Assembly (NCBI RefSeq): GCF_013364195.1
Contig: NZ_CP054918.1
Coordinates: 3,957,001 to 4,021,000, forward strand
Reading direction: 5' to 3'
Length of the DNA stretch: 64,000 nucleotides
DNA from: Streptomyces sp. NA04227
GTDB lineage: Bacteria; Actinomycetota; Actinomycetes; Streptomycetales; Streptomycetaceae
This document shows, piece after piece, positions 42,394 to 51,034 of the stretch. Numbering within the stretch: the first letter of the stretch is position 1; every line of letters starts with the position of its first letter. The notes under the pieces are model-generated. The model saw nothing but the letters and a program-made list of their open reading frames with translations. It searched no databases and was not told the origin of the DNA. The translations under genes and the position numbers were made by a program.

Positions 42394-42984
42394 ATGGTGC
42401 GAGCGGGGCTGACAGCGGAGCGGGTAACGGCCATGGGTGCCGAGCTGGCCGACGAGGTCGGGCTCGACAAGGTGACCATGTCGCAGGTGGCGCGGCGGCT
42501 GGGCGTGAAGGACGCGAGTCTCTACGCGCACGTCCGCGGTCTGGAAGACCTGCGCGGCCGGATCGCGCTGCAGGCGGCGGACGAGAAGACCGTCCGGATC
42601 GCGATGGCGATGGCCGGGCGCTCGGGCAAGGACGCGCTGGTCGCCTACGCGAACGCCTGGCGGGAGTACGCGCAGCAGCACCCGGGGCGCTACACGGCCA
42701 CCCAGACTCCGATCGAGATCGACCCGGAGCTGGTCGCGCGAGCGCCCGGACCGCGCCGCGCGGTCGAGCTGACGTACGGCATGCTGCGCGGCTACGGGCT
42801 GGCCGAGCCCGATCTGACCGACGCGGTCCGGCTGTTGCGCAGTACGTTCCACGGGTTCGTTGCCCTGGAAGCGGCCGGCGGCTTCGCGCACGAGCGTGCC
42901 CCGCGGGAGTCGTGGGTCCGGGCCCTGGACGCTCTGCACGCCCTCCTGGAGAACTGGCCCGCCGCCGAAGGGGATCGCACATGA
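42394..42984 (+). CDS. TetR family transcriptional regulator
   Basis: A 196-residue repressor with an N-terminal HTH (AMGAELADEVGLDKVTMSQVARRLGVKDASLYAHVRG, around residues 12-50). The C-terminal domain is of the TetR_C_33 type (ESWVRALDALHALLENW at the end). The ATG at 42394 follows an AGGGGA-like site. The stop overlaps the start of the alpha/beta hydrolase (ATGA), so the hydrolase is the likely regulated partner and possibly modifies the ligand. The upstream inverted repeat suggests autoregulation. Confidence 0.88.
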   Translation: MVRAGLTAERVTAMGAELADEVGLDKVTMSQVARRLGVKDASLYAHVRGLEDLRGRIALQAADEKTVRIAMAMAGRSGKDALVAYANAWREYAQQHPGRYTATQTPIEIDPELVARAPGPRRAVELTYGMLRGYGLAEPDLTDAVRLLRSTFHGFVALEAAGGFAHERAPRESWVRALDALHALLENWPAAEGDRT

Positions 42985-43907
42985 CCGAGCCGACCACCGG
43001 GAGCCTGCGCGTCAGCGGCGCGCTCCTGCACTACGAAGTACGCGGCCGGGGCCCGCTCCTGCTGCTGATCCCCGGCGGAACGGGCGGGGCGGCCGCCTTC
43101 GACGGCGTCGCCGACGCCTTGGCCGCCGAACACACCGTCGCGACCTACGACCCGCGCGGCATGTCCCGCAGCGCACTGGACGACCCCGAGGCCGAGCAGT
43201 CCGTGTCCGCGCACGCCGAGGACGCGCTGTGCGTGCTGGAACGGCTGTCGCCCGGTGAGCCCGCCCGGGTGTTCGGCGCCAGTTCGGGCGGGATCGCCGC
43301 TCTGCATCTGCTCACCACCCATCCCGAACGCGTCGCACGCGTGGTGGTGCACGAGCCGCCGGTGGTGGAGGTTCTGCCGGACGCCGCCGCGCATCGCGCC
43401 CTCCTCGCCCGCGTGCGGGAGACGTTCCACAGCCAGGGACTCGGCCCGGCGATGACCGTGTTCGCCGCGGGGCTGAGGAGGGACGGCGACAGCGGCGACA
43501 AAGGGGATAACAAGGATAAAGGTGACAGCGTTGAGCAGAGGGCCGAGAGCAGGCTTCCGCCACAAGCGGCGGGGCGGGCCGAGCGGACGCTGGCCGATCT
43601 GCCGTACTTCGTCGGCCGTATCGTTCCCGCCTTCATGGCCTACCGCCCGGACATCCGGCGGCTGGAGGCCCTGTCGGACCGGCTGGTCCTCGCCTGCGGC
43701 CGGGACTCGCGCGGCGAACTCCCCTACCGTGCGGCCGCGTTCCTGGCCGAGCGTCTCGGCAACGAGCTGCGGCACTTCCCCGGCGGGCACATCGGCCTGA
43801 CCACGCACCCCGCCGCATTCGGAGAACACCTGAGGGAGGCGTTCGGCGTCCGGGGCCGACAGCCGGGCCGCGAAGCCGCGGGCGTCCCTCACACCAGCTC
43901 GGGCTGA
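42981..43907 (+). CDS. Alpha/beta hydrolase
   Basis: A 308-residue serine hydrolase. The oxyanion strand is LLLLIPGGTGGAAAF, the nucleophile elbow GASSGG lies near residues 98-103, and the catalytic His is probably in FPGGHIGL near the end. An inserted lysine/aspartate-rich stretch (SGDKGDNKDKGDS) between core and cap is encoded by locally A-rich DNA. Translationally coupled to the TetR gene. The substrate is unknown. The last 19 bp overlap the convergent PAP2 gene. Confidence 0.85.
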   Translation: MTEPTTGSLRVSGALLHYEVRGRGPLLLLIPGGTGGAAAFDGVADALAAEHTVATYDPRGMSRSALDDPEAEQSVSAHAEDALCVLERLSPGEPARVFGASSGGIAALHLLTTHPERVARVVVHEPPVVEVLPDAAAHRALLARVRETFHSQGLGPAMTVFAAGLRRDGDSGDKGDNKDKGDSVEQRAESRLPPQAAGRAERTLADLPYFVGRIVPAFMAYRPDIRRLEALSDRLVLACGRDSRGELPYRAAAFLAERLGNELRHFPGGHIGLTTHPAAFGEHLREAFGVRGRQPGREAAGVPHTSSG

Positions 43908-45253
43908 GGCTCCCGCCGCGGTACGGGTGCGGCCTTCGGTTCCCATGCCTTCGTCGTCCGTACGTAGCCGTAGATCACCGAGCCCATCGCCAGCAGGAGC
44001 AGCGGGCCGGACGTCCAGGGGTGGGCGGCCATCTCGGTCGGCAGGTAGCGGTACGAGAGCAGAAGGGCGGCGAAGACGACGGTGCCGTAGGCGACGAGGC
44101 GGAGGGCGGTGTGGTCCCAGCCGCGGGCCTGGGCGCGCAGGGCCGCCTCGATGGTGAGGGCGAACACCACGCCGGCGATGAGGTCCACGCCGTAGTGGTA
44201 GCCGAAGCCGAGGGTGGCGCCGAGGGTGGCGACCAGCCAGAACGTGCCGGCGTAGCGCAGGAGCCGGGGGCCGGTGCGGGAGTGGACGAAGAGCACGGTG
44301 GCCCATGCCGTGTGCAGGCTGGGCATGCAGTTGCGGGGGGTTATCCCGTCGTACGTGAACGGCTGCGGGTCGGTGAGCGGTGGTGGTGTGTCCGGCCAGA
44401 TGTTGGCCAGGGCCCAGTGCTCACCGCCGGTGCCGAAGGCGCCGGTGCCGTAGGTGAAGATCGGTCCGACCACCGGGAAGATCATGTAGATGCTCGGCCC
44501 GACGAGGCCTATCACCAGGAAGGTGCGTACCAGGTGATGGCGCGGGAAGCGGCGATCGGCGGCGACATGGCGCAGCTGGTACAGCGCGACGACGACCGCG
44601 GCGACCGCGAGCTGTATGTAGACCCAGTCGAGAAGGTGGGTGCCGACCGGGCCGCTGGCCCGGACGATCCGGCCCACCAGCCAGGACGGGTTGCCCAGGG
44701 CGTTGTCGGCGACCGCGACGTACTGGTCGAGCACCATCGGGCGGGTCTTGGAGGTGATGAGCAGCCAGGTGTCACCGGTCTTGCGGCCGGTGACGAGCAG
44801 CAGGCCGAGTCCGACGCCCTTCAGCAGCAGGACGCGTTCCGGGCCGGTGCGGCGTGTGACGGCGATCACCGCGTAGCCCAGGATCACCCACAACGCACCG
44901 TTGCCGAACATCATCTCGGCGTCGAGCGCCCATCGCACCAGGGCGAAGACGATGTCGATACCGATCGCCACCCCGGCCGCGACCAGGCGCTCCCGCCAGG
45001 TGAGCACCACCATCATCAGCGCCATGCTCGCGTAGAGCAGCGGGCCCGATTTGGGGGCGAATATCACCTCTTGTGCCTGCGTTGTCATCGGCCCCGGCAG
45101 GCCGTAGCCGCGTGCGGCGATCTCCAGCGCGACGAGAAATCCGAGGGCTATCACACCGGCCGTGGCCCAAAGCGCCGCCCGTGGCTGGCGCCGCGCAACC
45201 AGGGCTATTTTGTCGCTTATTCGAGAAATGGTGCGTGATGGTGTGGATATCAA
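43889..45253 (-). CDS. PAP2-superfamily membrane phosphatase/transferase
   Basis: A 454-residue polytopic protein with about ten hydrophobic segments. The C-terminal half carries PAP2-type motifs RNCMPSLHTAW and GYHYGVDLIAGVV (the catalytic His pair). This matches the inositol-phosphorylceramide-synthase-like PAP2 subgroup that transfers or removes lipid phosphate groups. The first in-frame start is a TTG at 45253, and no ATG or GTG gives a complete first segment, so the start is uncertain. It overlaps the hydrolase gene tail to tail by 19 bp. Confidence 0.8.
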   Translation of the reverse strand: MISTPSRTISRISDKIALVARRQPRAALWATAGVIALGFLVALEIAARGYGLPGPMTTQAQEVIFAPKSGPLLYASMALMMVVLTWRERLVAAGVAIGIDIVFALVRWALDAEMMFGNGALWVILGYAVIAVTRRTGPERVLLLKGVGLGLLLVTGRKTGDTWLLITSKTRPMVLDQYVAVADNALGNPSWLVGRIVRASGPVGTHLLDWVYIQLAVAAVVVALYQLRHVAADRRFPRHHLVRTFLVIGLVGPSIYMIFPVVGPIFTYGTGAFGTGGEHWALANIWPDTPPPLTDPQPFTYDGITPRNCMPSLHTAWATVLFVHSRTGPRLLRYAGTFWLVATLGATLGFGYHYGVDLIAGVVFALTIEAALRAQARGWDHTALRLVAYGTVVFAALLLSYRYLPTEMAAHPWTSGPLLLLAMGSVIYGYVRTTKAWEPKAAPVPRREPQPELV

Positions 45254-45507
45254 TTGTCTGGCCGATTTGGTAGGTATGGGGTAACTCGGTTACTCGCGGT
45301 GCTTGTTGACACGGTTTTCCGTGAAAGGCAGGCGATGCGGGCGATCGTCGTGAGTTCGAACATGTTAACGGAGGGGTGCAAGCGGATTTCGTGGTACGGC
45401 GGATGCGGCGCCGATTGGTCGCTCCCGCGTTGCCTGTCGGTCGGCGCTTCGGAGCGGGGTGCGGGGGGCGGGGAGACGGCCAGGTCCTCATGACCCGCCC
45501 CCTGGGT

Positions 45508-45879
45508 TCAGCCTCTGATCACGACGCAGAAGGGATGTCCGGCCGGATCGGTGAGGACTCGCCATTTGTCCTCGTGCGGTTGCGCGGCCGGTTTGCCCGC
45601 GCCCAGTTCGCGCAAGCGGGCCTCGGCCTCGTCCAAGTCCTCGACCGCGAAACAGAGATGGAGCTGCTGGGGAACTTCCTGGTCGGGCCAGGTGGGAGCC
45701 CGGTGGTCGTCGACCCGCTGAAATCCGATGGCGAGTCCGTGCTCGCCATTCAGCGCGGCGAATTCTGCATCGGATTTCGGGTGGGGTGCCAGGCCCGTGG
45801 CCTGCCGGTAGAAGTCCGCGAGTGCCAGCGGGTCGGCGCAGTCGAGCGTTATCGCATCGAGCTTCATCAGCGGGGGCAT
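45508..45879 (-). CDS. VOC/glyoxalase-fold protein
   Basis: A 123-residue single-domain vicinal-oxygen-chelate protein with paired beta-alpha-beta modules (LDAITLDCADPLALADFYRQATGL; LHLCFAVEDLDEAEARLRELGA; VLTDPAGHPFCVVI). Such proteins are metal-dependent isomerases, dioxygenases or drug-binding proteins; the substrate is unknown. The ATG at 45879 has a GGAG site; a second ATG lies 12 bp in. It is divergent from the methyltransferase gene. Confidence 0.85.
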   Translation of the reverse strand: MPPLMKLDAITLDCADPLALADFYRQATGLAPHPKSDAEFAALNGEHGLAIGFQRVDDHRAPTWPDQEVPQQLHLCFAVEDLDEAEARLRELGAGKPAAQPHEDKWRVLTDPAGHPFCVVIRG

Positions 45880-46116
45880 GGCAACTCCGTACTTGTGTAC
45901 TTCCGTACTGGGGGCGGACTTCGCGGACTTGGGCGGAACCGGCGCGAAGTCACCAGCCTAGGGCGGTGCGAGGTGGGGAAATTCGGTGCGGTGGCCGAAA
46001 AGGCGCGCCGGGCTGCCTCTCGGCTCGCTCCGGGCCGCTCATCGGCGCGTTCTGCTGACAGCGAGGGTGCGCGTTCGAGGCTGTCCCGGTCCGCGGGCGC
46101 TCGGCATAGTGCCCGT

Positions 46117-46911
46117 ATGACCGTGGGGTTCAGTGGAGATGTGGCCGAGTACTACGCGAAGTTCCGGCGGGGCTATCCCGAGGAGGTTCTCGACTTTCTC
46201 CAGGACTACTTCGCCCTGACCCGCGACGATGACGTGCTCGACCTCGGATGCGGCACCGGACAACTCGCGCTCCCGCTCGCTCTCCGCGTCGGCAACGTGA
46301 TCGGTATGGATCCGGAACCCGACATGCTCCGGCTCGCCCGCCGGGCGGCCGGTGAGCGAGGGATCCGCAACACCACCTGGGTGCTCGGTGCGGACACCGA
46401 CGTGCCTGCCCTCGGCGCCCTCCTCGGGCGCGGGTCGCCCCTCGCGATGACGGTCATCGGGCAGGCCCTGCACTGGATGCGGCACGAGGAGTTGTTCCGG
46501 GACCTGCTGCCCTTGTTCCGTGCGGGCGGCGGCGTCGCCGTGATCGCGAACGGTACGCCGCTCTGGCTCCAGGAAACGGCCTGGTCACGAGTGCTGCGTG
46601 ACTGCCTGGAGCGCTACTTCGACACGGAACTCGCGGCGTCCTGCGGAACCGCCGACGAGGACCGGCTCCGGTACGCGCGGGCCCTCGACGGGACCGGTTT
46701 CTCGGACGTACGCAGCGAAGTGATCTCGTACGCCGATGAGTTGACGCTGTCTCGGCTCCTCGGGGGTCTCTACTCGGCCATCCCGGAGGAGGAACTGCCG
46801 ACGCCCGCTGAACGGCCGCGGTTCGAGGCGGAGATACGGCGGGCACTGCCGCACGACGGGCCGTTCGCCGAACGGGTCGACGTCTGCGTTGTCGTGGGCC
46901 GGAGCGTGTGA
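46117..46911 (+). CDS. Class I SAM-dependent methyltransferase
   Basis: A 264-residue methyltransferase with the N-terminal pattern FSGDVAEYYAKFRRGYP. The SAM-binding motif I is VLDLGCGTGQLALPLA (about residues 37-52), followed by the acidic motif II in GMDPEPDMLRLAR. The substrate is unknown; the fold is that of UbiE/Methyltransf_11-type enzymes. The open frame runs much further upstream but is non-coding there. The ATG at 46117 gives the family-like start and may be near-leaderless (tagtgc lies just upstream). Confidence 0.85.
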   Translation: MTVGFSGDVAEYYAKFRRGYPEEVLDFLQDYFALTRDDDVLDLGCGTGQLALPLALRVGNVIGMDPEPDMLRLARRAAGERGIRNTTWVLGADTDVPALGALLGRGSPLAMTVIGQALHWMRHEELFRDLLPLFRAGGGVAVIANGTPLWLQETAWSRVLRDCLERYFDTELAASCGTADEDRLRYARALDGTGFSDVRSEVISYADELTLSRLLGGLYSAIPEEELPTPAERPRFEAEIRRALPHDGPFAERVDVCVVVGRSV

Positions 46912-46985
46912 GCGGGGCACCCCGGGCGGCGCGGCGTCCGTGGCGGGCGTCAACTCCCCGCCAACCCCCCTGCCGACGCTACGCC

Positions 46986-48308
46986 TCAACTCCCCTGCCG
47001 GTGGTACGCCTTGTTGGCGATCCGCCACCCGCTGTCGACCCGTACCAGCAGAAAGACATCCGTGAAGGTGTCCGCGCCGTGCCGGAGCGTCATGGTCGCG
47101 GTCGCGACGGTGCCGTGCACCTCCACGGAGTCGACGCGGCGGGAGCGGGTGGGCTCGTCGGAGGCCGGGTGGCCGGGGAAGAGGCGGCAGTACTCGTCCA
47201 GGGGCCAGGAGACGAAGGCGCCGTCCCGGATTCCCTCGATGTGGGCGGTGGGCAGGAAGGCCTCGCGGAAGGGGGCGGGGTCGCCGGTGGCATGGCCGCG
47301 GAGGTAGGCGTGGAGGGGTGCCAGAACGGCCGTGAGTACGGAGGCGTCCACGGCGGGGACCGCGGCCGCGAGGGCGATGTCGGTGTCGGGGGTGACACGG
47401 CTGCCGCCGTCGACGTGCGTGGGGGCGGACGCGGCATTGGCGGCGGTGAGTTCGGCCGCGCTGCGCAGGGGGATGTTCGATGCGGCGGCCAGCAGTGTCA
47501 TGTCTTTGGCCAGTGCTCCGATGGTGAACTCGGCTGTGGGTGTCGCTGTCGCTGTCGTTGCGGTTGCGGTTGCGGTTGCCGGGGCGGCCGGTTGGCCACC
47601 TCGGTCGTCTCCGCCGCCCCGGCCGTCGAGGAAGCCCCGCTTGCGGGCCACGAGGCCGCCGAGCTGGCCGAGTTCGAGGACGTCGAGTACCTGGTCGCGG
47701 GGCAGGCCGAGGGCGTCGGCCTGCTGGAGACAGTCGCGCAGGGCGAGGACGGCTCCGGCGAGGCTGCTGTTGGCGACCAGCTTGAGCGCGGCGGCGGTGG
47801 CGGCGTCGTCGGCCCGGTGCACGGTGCCCAGTGCTTCGAGAACCGGCCGGACGCGAGCGAGTACGTCCTGGTCGGCGGCGGCGAGGATCTTCAGGGCGCC
47901 CGCGGCGGCGGTCGGTACGGAGCCGAGGACGGGCGCGTGGACGTAGCGCGGGCCGAGCTGCCCGGCGAGCGCGGCGGCCTCGGCGGGGGCGACGGTGCTC
48001 GTGTTCACGACGACCGTGTCGGTGCGCAGCGCGTCGCGTACCCGGTCGACGACTTCGCGGCAGGCCGGGCCGTCGAACAGGGCGAGGAGTACGACATCGG
48101 CCCGCGCCACGGCGTCGTTCGGGTCGGCGACCGTCTCGAACGCGCCCGCCGTGCGCCCGGAACGAGTCCAGCCGACAACGCGCCGGCCCTGTGCCGCCAG
48201 CCGGGCCGCCAACGCGGTGCCCATGCGGCCGAGACCCAGAACGGCGATCGTGATCGTGTGCGGTGTGGTCGTGGCTGTGGGCATCGCTGTGGCCGCGGCT
48301 GTCGTCAT
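46986..48308 (-). CDS. NAD(P)-dependent dehydrogenase fused to NTF2-like domain
   Basis: A 440-residue fusion. Residues 18-310 are a 3-hydroxyisobutyrate/imine-reductase-type dehydrogenase with nucleotide motif GLGRMG (25-30) and catalytic lysine in ALKLVANSSLAG. A linker rich in Ala-Thr repeats interrupts the C-terminal helical domain. Residues 315-440 form an NTF2-like/lumazine-binding-type domain (AYLRGHATGDPAPFREAFLPTAHIEG; DVFLLVRVDSGWRIANKAYHRQ). The two activities are usually separate. The ATG at 48308 is followed by short Ala/Thr repeats. It is divergent from the LysR gene 94 bp away. Confidence 0.83.
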   Translation of the reverse strand: MTTAAATAMPTATTTPHTITIAVLGLGRMGTALAARLAAQGRRVVGWTRSGRTAGAFETVADPNDAVARADVVLLALFDGPACREVVDRVRDALRTDTVVVNTSTVAPAEAAALAGQLGPRYVHAPVLGSVPTAAAGALKILAAADQDVLARVRPVLEALGTVHRADDAATAAALKLVANSSLAGAVLALRDCLQQADALGLPRDQVLDVLELGQLGGLVARKRGFLDGRGGGDDRGGQPAAPATATATATTATATPTAEFTIGALAKDMTLLAAASNIPLRSAAELTAANAASAPTHVDGGSRVTPDTDIALAAAVPAVDASVLTAVLAPLHAYLRGHATGDPAPFREAFLPTAHIEGIRDGAFVSWPLDEYCRLFPGHPASDEPTRSRRVDSVEVHGTVATATMTLRHGADTFTDVFLLVRVDSGWRIANKAYHRQGS

Positions 48309-48402
48309 GGCTCCCAGCGTGCGCGGGCGCCAGGCCTGCGACAAGCGCAAATCTCGCAGGTCCGCATTGCGTGCCGCGCATACCTGCTGGTCAACTGGAG
48401 CA

Positions 48403-49494
48403 ATGGAGCTGACGGTGTGGCGGACGTTCGTGACGGTGTGCCGACTCGGGTCGCTGTCGGCGGCGGCCGCCGAACTCGACCACACACAGTCGGCCGTCTC
48501 GCGGCAGATCGCCGGTCTGGAGCGCCAACTCGGCGTACCGCTGCTGCGGCGCCACGCGCGCGGGGTGCGCCCCACGGCGGCAGGTGAGGTGTTCCGTCGG
48601 CACGCGGTGGCGGCGCTCAACGAGGCCGACCGCGCTGTTAGGGCCGTACGCGACGTCCGTGACGGAACGGGCGGCCGCCCGCTGGCCGTTGGTGCGACGC
48701 CGTCACTGGCCGCCGGGATCGTGCCCGCCGCGATCCGAGACCTGCTGGAGACGGCCGGGCCGCTGCGGTGGAGCCTGCTGCCCGGGCTGAGCGCGCGACT
48801 GCACGAGCGCGTCGTCGCCGGTGAGCTCGACCTCGCGGTGGTCACCGACGCGCCGCCCGGCCTGCCCGACGACTCCCGCATCCAGCGGCGGTTCCTGGGC
48901 CTGGACGAGATGGTCGTCGTCGTGCCGGTCGGTCATCGGGTGGCGGGGCGCGGCAGGGTGCCCGTGAGCGAACTGGCCGACGAGACCTGGGCCGAGGACA
49001 ACGACGGCTCGGCCGCACTGCTGCGTCGGCACGCCGCCCGCGCAGGAGTCACCGCCCGTATCGACCTCGCCGCGGCCGACCTGCTCGGCAAGACGGCCCT
49101 GGTCGCCACCGGCCACGCCGTCGCCCTGATCCCGGGCGCACTGACGCCCGCGCTGCGCGCCGACGTCACCACAGTCCCCCTCGTCGACCCGCCGACCCGC
49201 GGCATCCACGCGCTCACCCCGCGCCGCGACCCCCATCCGTCCGCGGCACCCCTGCTCGACCACATCGCGGCGGCCTTCGGCTCTCAGCCCGAGGAACCGG
49301 GCGAGGGCCCATCCGAAGCCCCGTCCGAGGACCCCTCCGAAGCCCCGTCGGAGTCGCCGTATGAATCCCCGTGCCAGTCCTCGCCGTCCCAGTCCTCCCA
49401 GTCCTCGTCGGCCCCGTCGTCCCCGTCCTCCTCGTCCCCCGCCCGCAGCGGGTCCTCGCCGAGGCGTACGGGCGCGGCGAGGGCGGATTCGTAG
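48403..49494 (+). CDS. LysR family transcriptional regulator
   Basis: A 363-residue regulator. The HTH is in residues 4-40 (VCRLGSLSAAAAELDHTQSAVSRQIAGLERQLGV), followed by the usual effector domain to about residue 295. The last 65 residues are a Ser/Pro/Glu repeat tail (PSEAPSEDPSEAPSE type) that lies antisense to the next gene and is not typical of LysR. The true end may be shorter in ancestry, or the tail may be a by-product of the overlap. It is divergent from the dehydrogenase-NTF2 gene, the likely target. Confidence 0.85.
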   Translation: MELTVWRTFVTVCRLGSLSAAAAELDHTQSAVSRQIAGLERQLGVPLLRRHARGVRPTAAGEVFRRHAVAALNEADRAVRAVRDVRDGTGGRPLAVGATPSLAAGIVPAAIRDLLETAGPLRWSLLPGLSARLHERVVAGELDLAVVTDAPPGLPDDSRIQRRFLGLDEMVVVVPVGHRVAGRGRVPVSELADETWAEDNDGSAALLRRHAARAGVTARIDLAAADLLGKTALVATGHAVALIPGALTPALRADVTTVPLVDPPTRGIHALTPRRDPHPSAAPLLDHIAAAFGSQPEEPGEGPSEAPSEDPSEAPSESPYESPCQSSPSQSSQSSSAPSSPSSSSPARSGSSPRRTGAARADS

Positions 49495-49928
49495 GCGGTG
49501 CGGTCGAAGACATAGGGGCCCAGGGCCAGTTCTCCCCATTCCGCGCGGAAGGGCTGCCGGAACGACGACCAGGTGACGGTGTGCGGGGTGGCGGTGATGA
49601 CGGCGACGAGGGGCCAGCAGCCCCAGACGCCGCAGGAGCAGCCGAGTACGGGTGTCCTGCCGGTGGCGGCGTCCGCGAACTCGGGGCCGGGATCGCCGAG
49701 GAAGTGGCGTACGGGATCGCCGAGTTCGGAGGTGATCAGGCCGTTGTGCTGGCCGAGGAGGAACCGCTCCTGTTCGGCCGGGGTGTCCTCCTCGTGTTCC
49801 TGCCGCCAGAGTTCGCGGGTGGCCTCGGCGACGCTCGTGCGCAGGTCGGTGCCGTCGATACGGACGCCCCAGAGGGGATCGGAGACGTAGGCGCCGGTGC
49901 CGTAGTTCAGAAACTCGATGCGCTGCAT
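49284..49928 (-). CDS. Hypothetical protein with acidic repeat tail
   Basis: A 214-residue soluble protein of unknown function, from the ATG at 49928 (another ATG lies 9 bp upstream). The core (about residues 1-155) contains RIEFLNYGTGAYVSDPLWGVRIDG, a Cys-rich patch (LGCSCGVWGCW) and SSFRQPFRAEW. Similar proteins are common in streptomycetes. The C-terminal 60 residues are an acidic Asp/Ser/Gly repeat lying antisense to the LysR tail over 211 bp. The stop is inside the LysR gene. Confidence 0.7.
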   Translation of the reverse strand: MQRIEFLNYGTGAYVSDPLWGVRIDGTDLRTSVAEATRELWRQEHEEDTPAEQERFLLGQHNGLITSELGDPVRHFLGDPGPEFADAATGRTPVLGCSCGVWGCWPLVAVITATPHTVTWSSFRQPFRAEWGELALGPYVFDRTAYESALAAPVRLGEDPLRAGDEEDGDDGADEDWEDWDGEDWHGDSYGDSDGASEGSSDGASDGPSPGSSG

Positions 49929-50080
49929 GCCTGCCATCCTGCGGCGGGGCAGGGGCCCGGCGCGACCGCATTGCCGTACGGCTGCCCTCGGCCCAGCGGG
50001 CGAATCCCCTGGTCAGCACGGATTGTCAGTGGCACCTGGCACGGTGGGCCCATGACCTTGTGGACCCCGATGGATCCGTC

Positions 50081-50446
50081 ATGAACGACCTCCCCCGCAC
50101 CCTGCACACCTGGTTCACGGAGAACCGGGAACGGCTGCTGGCCCACGGCATCACCGGCGACATCCGACGCTCGCCCAACGGGCGTGACAAGTCCAGCAGT
50201 TGGCTGACCCTGGAGGCGGGCGACCGGATCGCCATGCTCATCGTCTGGAGCACCGGCGAGGCGGAGCTGGAGCTCGGCGACGCGACGACGGGAGAGGTGC
50301 GTCCGGAGCACCGCGATCTGCGCTCGATAGAGGAACTCCTCGAGGCCGTCGCGGTCGTACGGGACTGGACGCTGCCGGCCGGGACGGGGACCGGGAGCGG
50401 AACGGAAGGCGCGACGGCGGGGGCAGGGGTGGGGGTGGCCGAGTAG
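50081..50446 (+). CDS. Hypothetical protein (immunity-like size)
   Basis: A 121-residue protein from the ATG at 50081; a GTG at 50060 would add seven residues. The body is alpha plus beta (LHTWFTENRERLLAHGI, then WLTLEAGDRIAMLIVWSTGEAELELGD) with a Gly/Thr-rich C-terminal tail. No family is recognised with confidence; small single-domain streptomycete proteins of this type are common. It is divergent from the 49284-49928 gene and convergent with the YbjQ gene. Confidence 0.6.
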   Translation: MNDLPRTLHTWFTENRERLLAHGITGDIRRSPNGRDKSSSWLTLEAGDRIAMLIVWSTGEAELELGDATTGEVRPEHRDLRSIEELLEAVAVVRDWTLPAGTGTGSGTEGATAGAGVGVAE

Positions 50447-50472
50447 GGCTAGTGCCCCGGCCTGTTCGGGTA

Positions 50473-50496
50473 CTGGGCCTTGTCGTCAGGGCCCAG
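50473..50496. terminator. Bidirectional terminator
   Basis: A 7-bp stem, ctgggcc (50473-50479) pairing with ggcccag (50490-50496), between two convergent genes. Confidence 0.5.
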
Positions 50497-50552
50497 CCCA
50501 GCCCAGCCCCTGCCCGGCTCCTGTCCCCACGGCCCGGTCCGCCGACCGTCCC

Positions 50553-50882
50553 TCAGGCCCCCGCGAGCTTACGCACCTTGACCGCCGTTCCGTAGGCGCA
50601 GATCTCCTGGTAGCCCTCGCCGAGCTCGTTGGCGTCGAAGCGCATGGCGAGGATGGCGTCCGCGCCCTTGGCCCCGGCCGCCTCGACGAGGCGGGTCTGG
50701 GCCTCGACGCGGCTTTCCTGGAGCATCTTGGTCATGCCCTTCAGCTCGCCGCCCACCAGGGACTTGAAGGCGGCGCCGATCTGGGAGCCGATGTGACGGC
50801 TGCGCACGGTGATGCCGAAGGTCTCGCCGAGGACTTCGGTCACCTCGTAGCCGGGCAGGTCGTTCATGGTCGAGAGCAACAT
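50553..50882 (-). CDS. YbjQ/UPF0145 family protein
   Basis: A 109-residue protein of the YbjQ (heavy-metal-binding, UPF0145) family, a small homo-oligomeric cytoplasmic fold of unclear function. It shows the family pattern LPGYEVTEVLGETFGITVRSR, then GGELKGMTKMLQESRVEAQTRLVEAAGAKGADAILAMRFD and GYQEICAYGTAVKV. The ATG at 50882 or the internal ATG (MNDLPG) are both possible. The much longer open frame upstream is the shadow of the glycosidase-like gene. Confidence 0.9.
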   Translation of the reverse strand: MLLSTMNDLPGYEVTEVLGETFGITVRSRHIGSQIGAAFKSLVGGELKGMTKMLQESRVEAQTRLVEAAGAKGADAILAMRFDANELGEGYQEICAYGTAVKVRKLAGA

Positions 50883-51034
50883 GTCGCTGTCCTCCGGGGG
50901 TTGGGGGGAGTCGGGGTGGTGGGGAGTCGAGGTGGTGGGGCGGGACTGTCGGTGCGACCCGGCCGCCCGCCGTGCAGGATGCACCGGGCAGGGGCCGGGG
51001 AGGCGTTGCCACGCCCGGCCGGGGGCTGTCTGCC

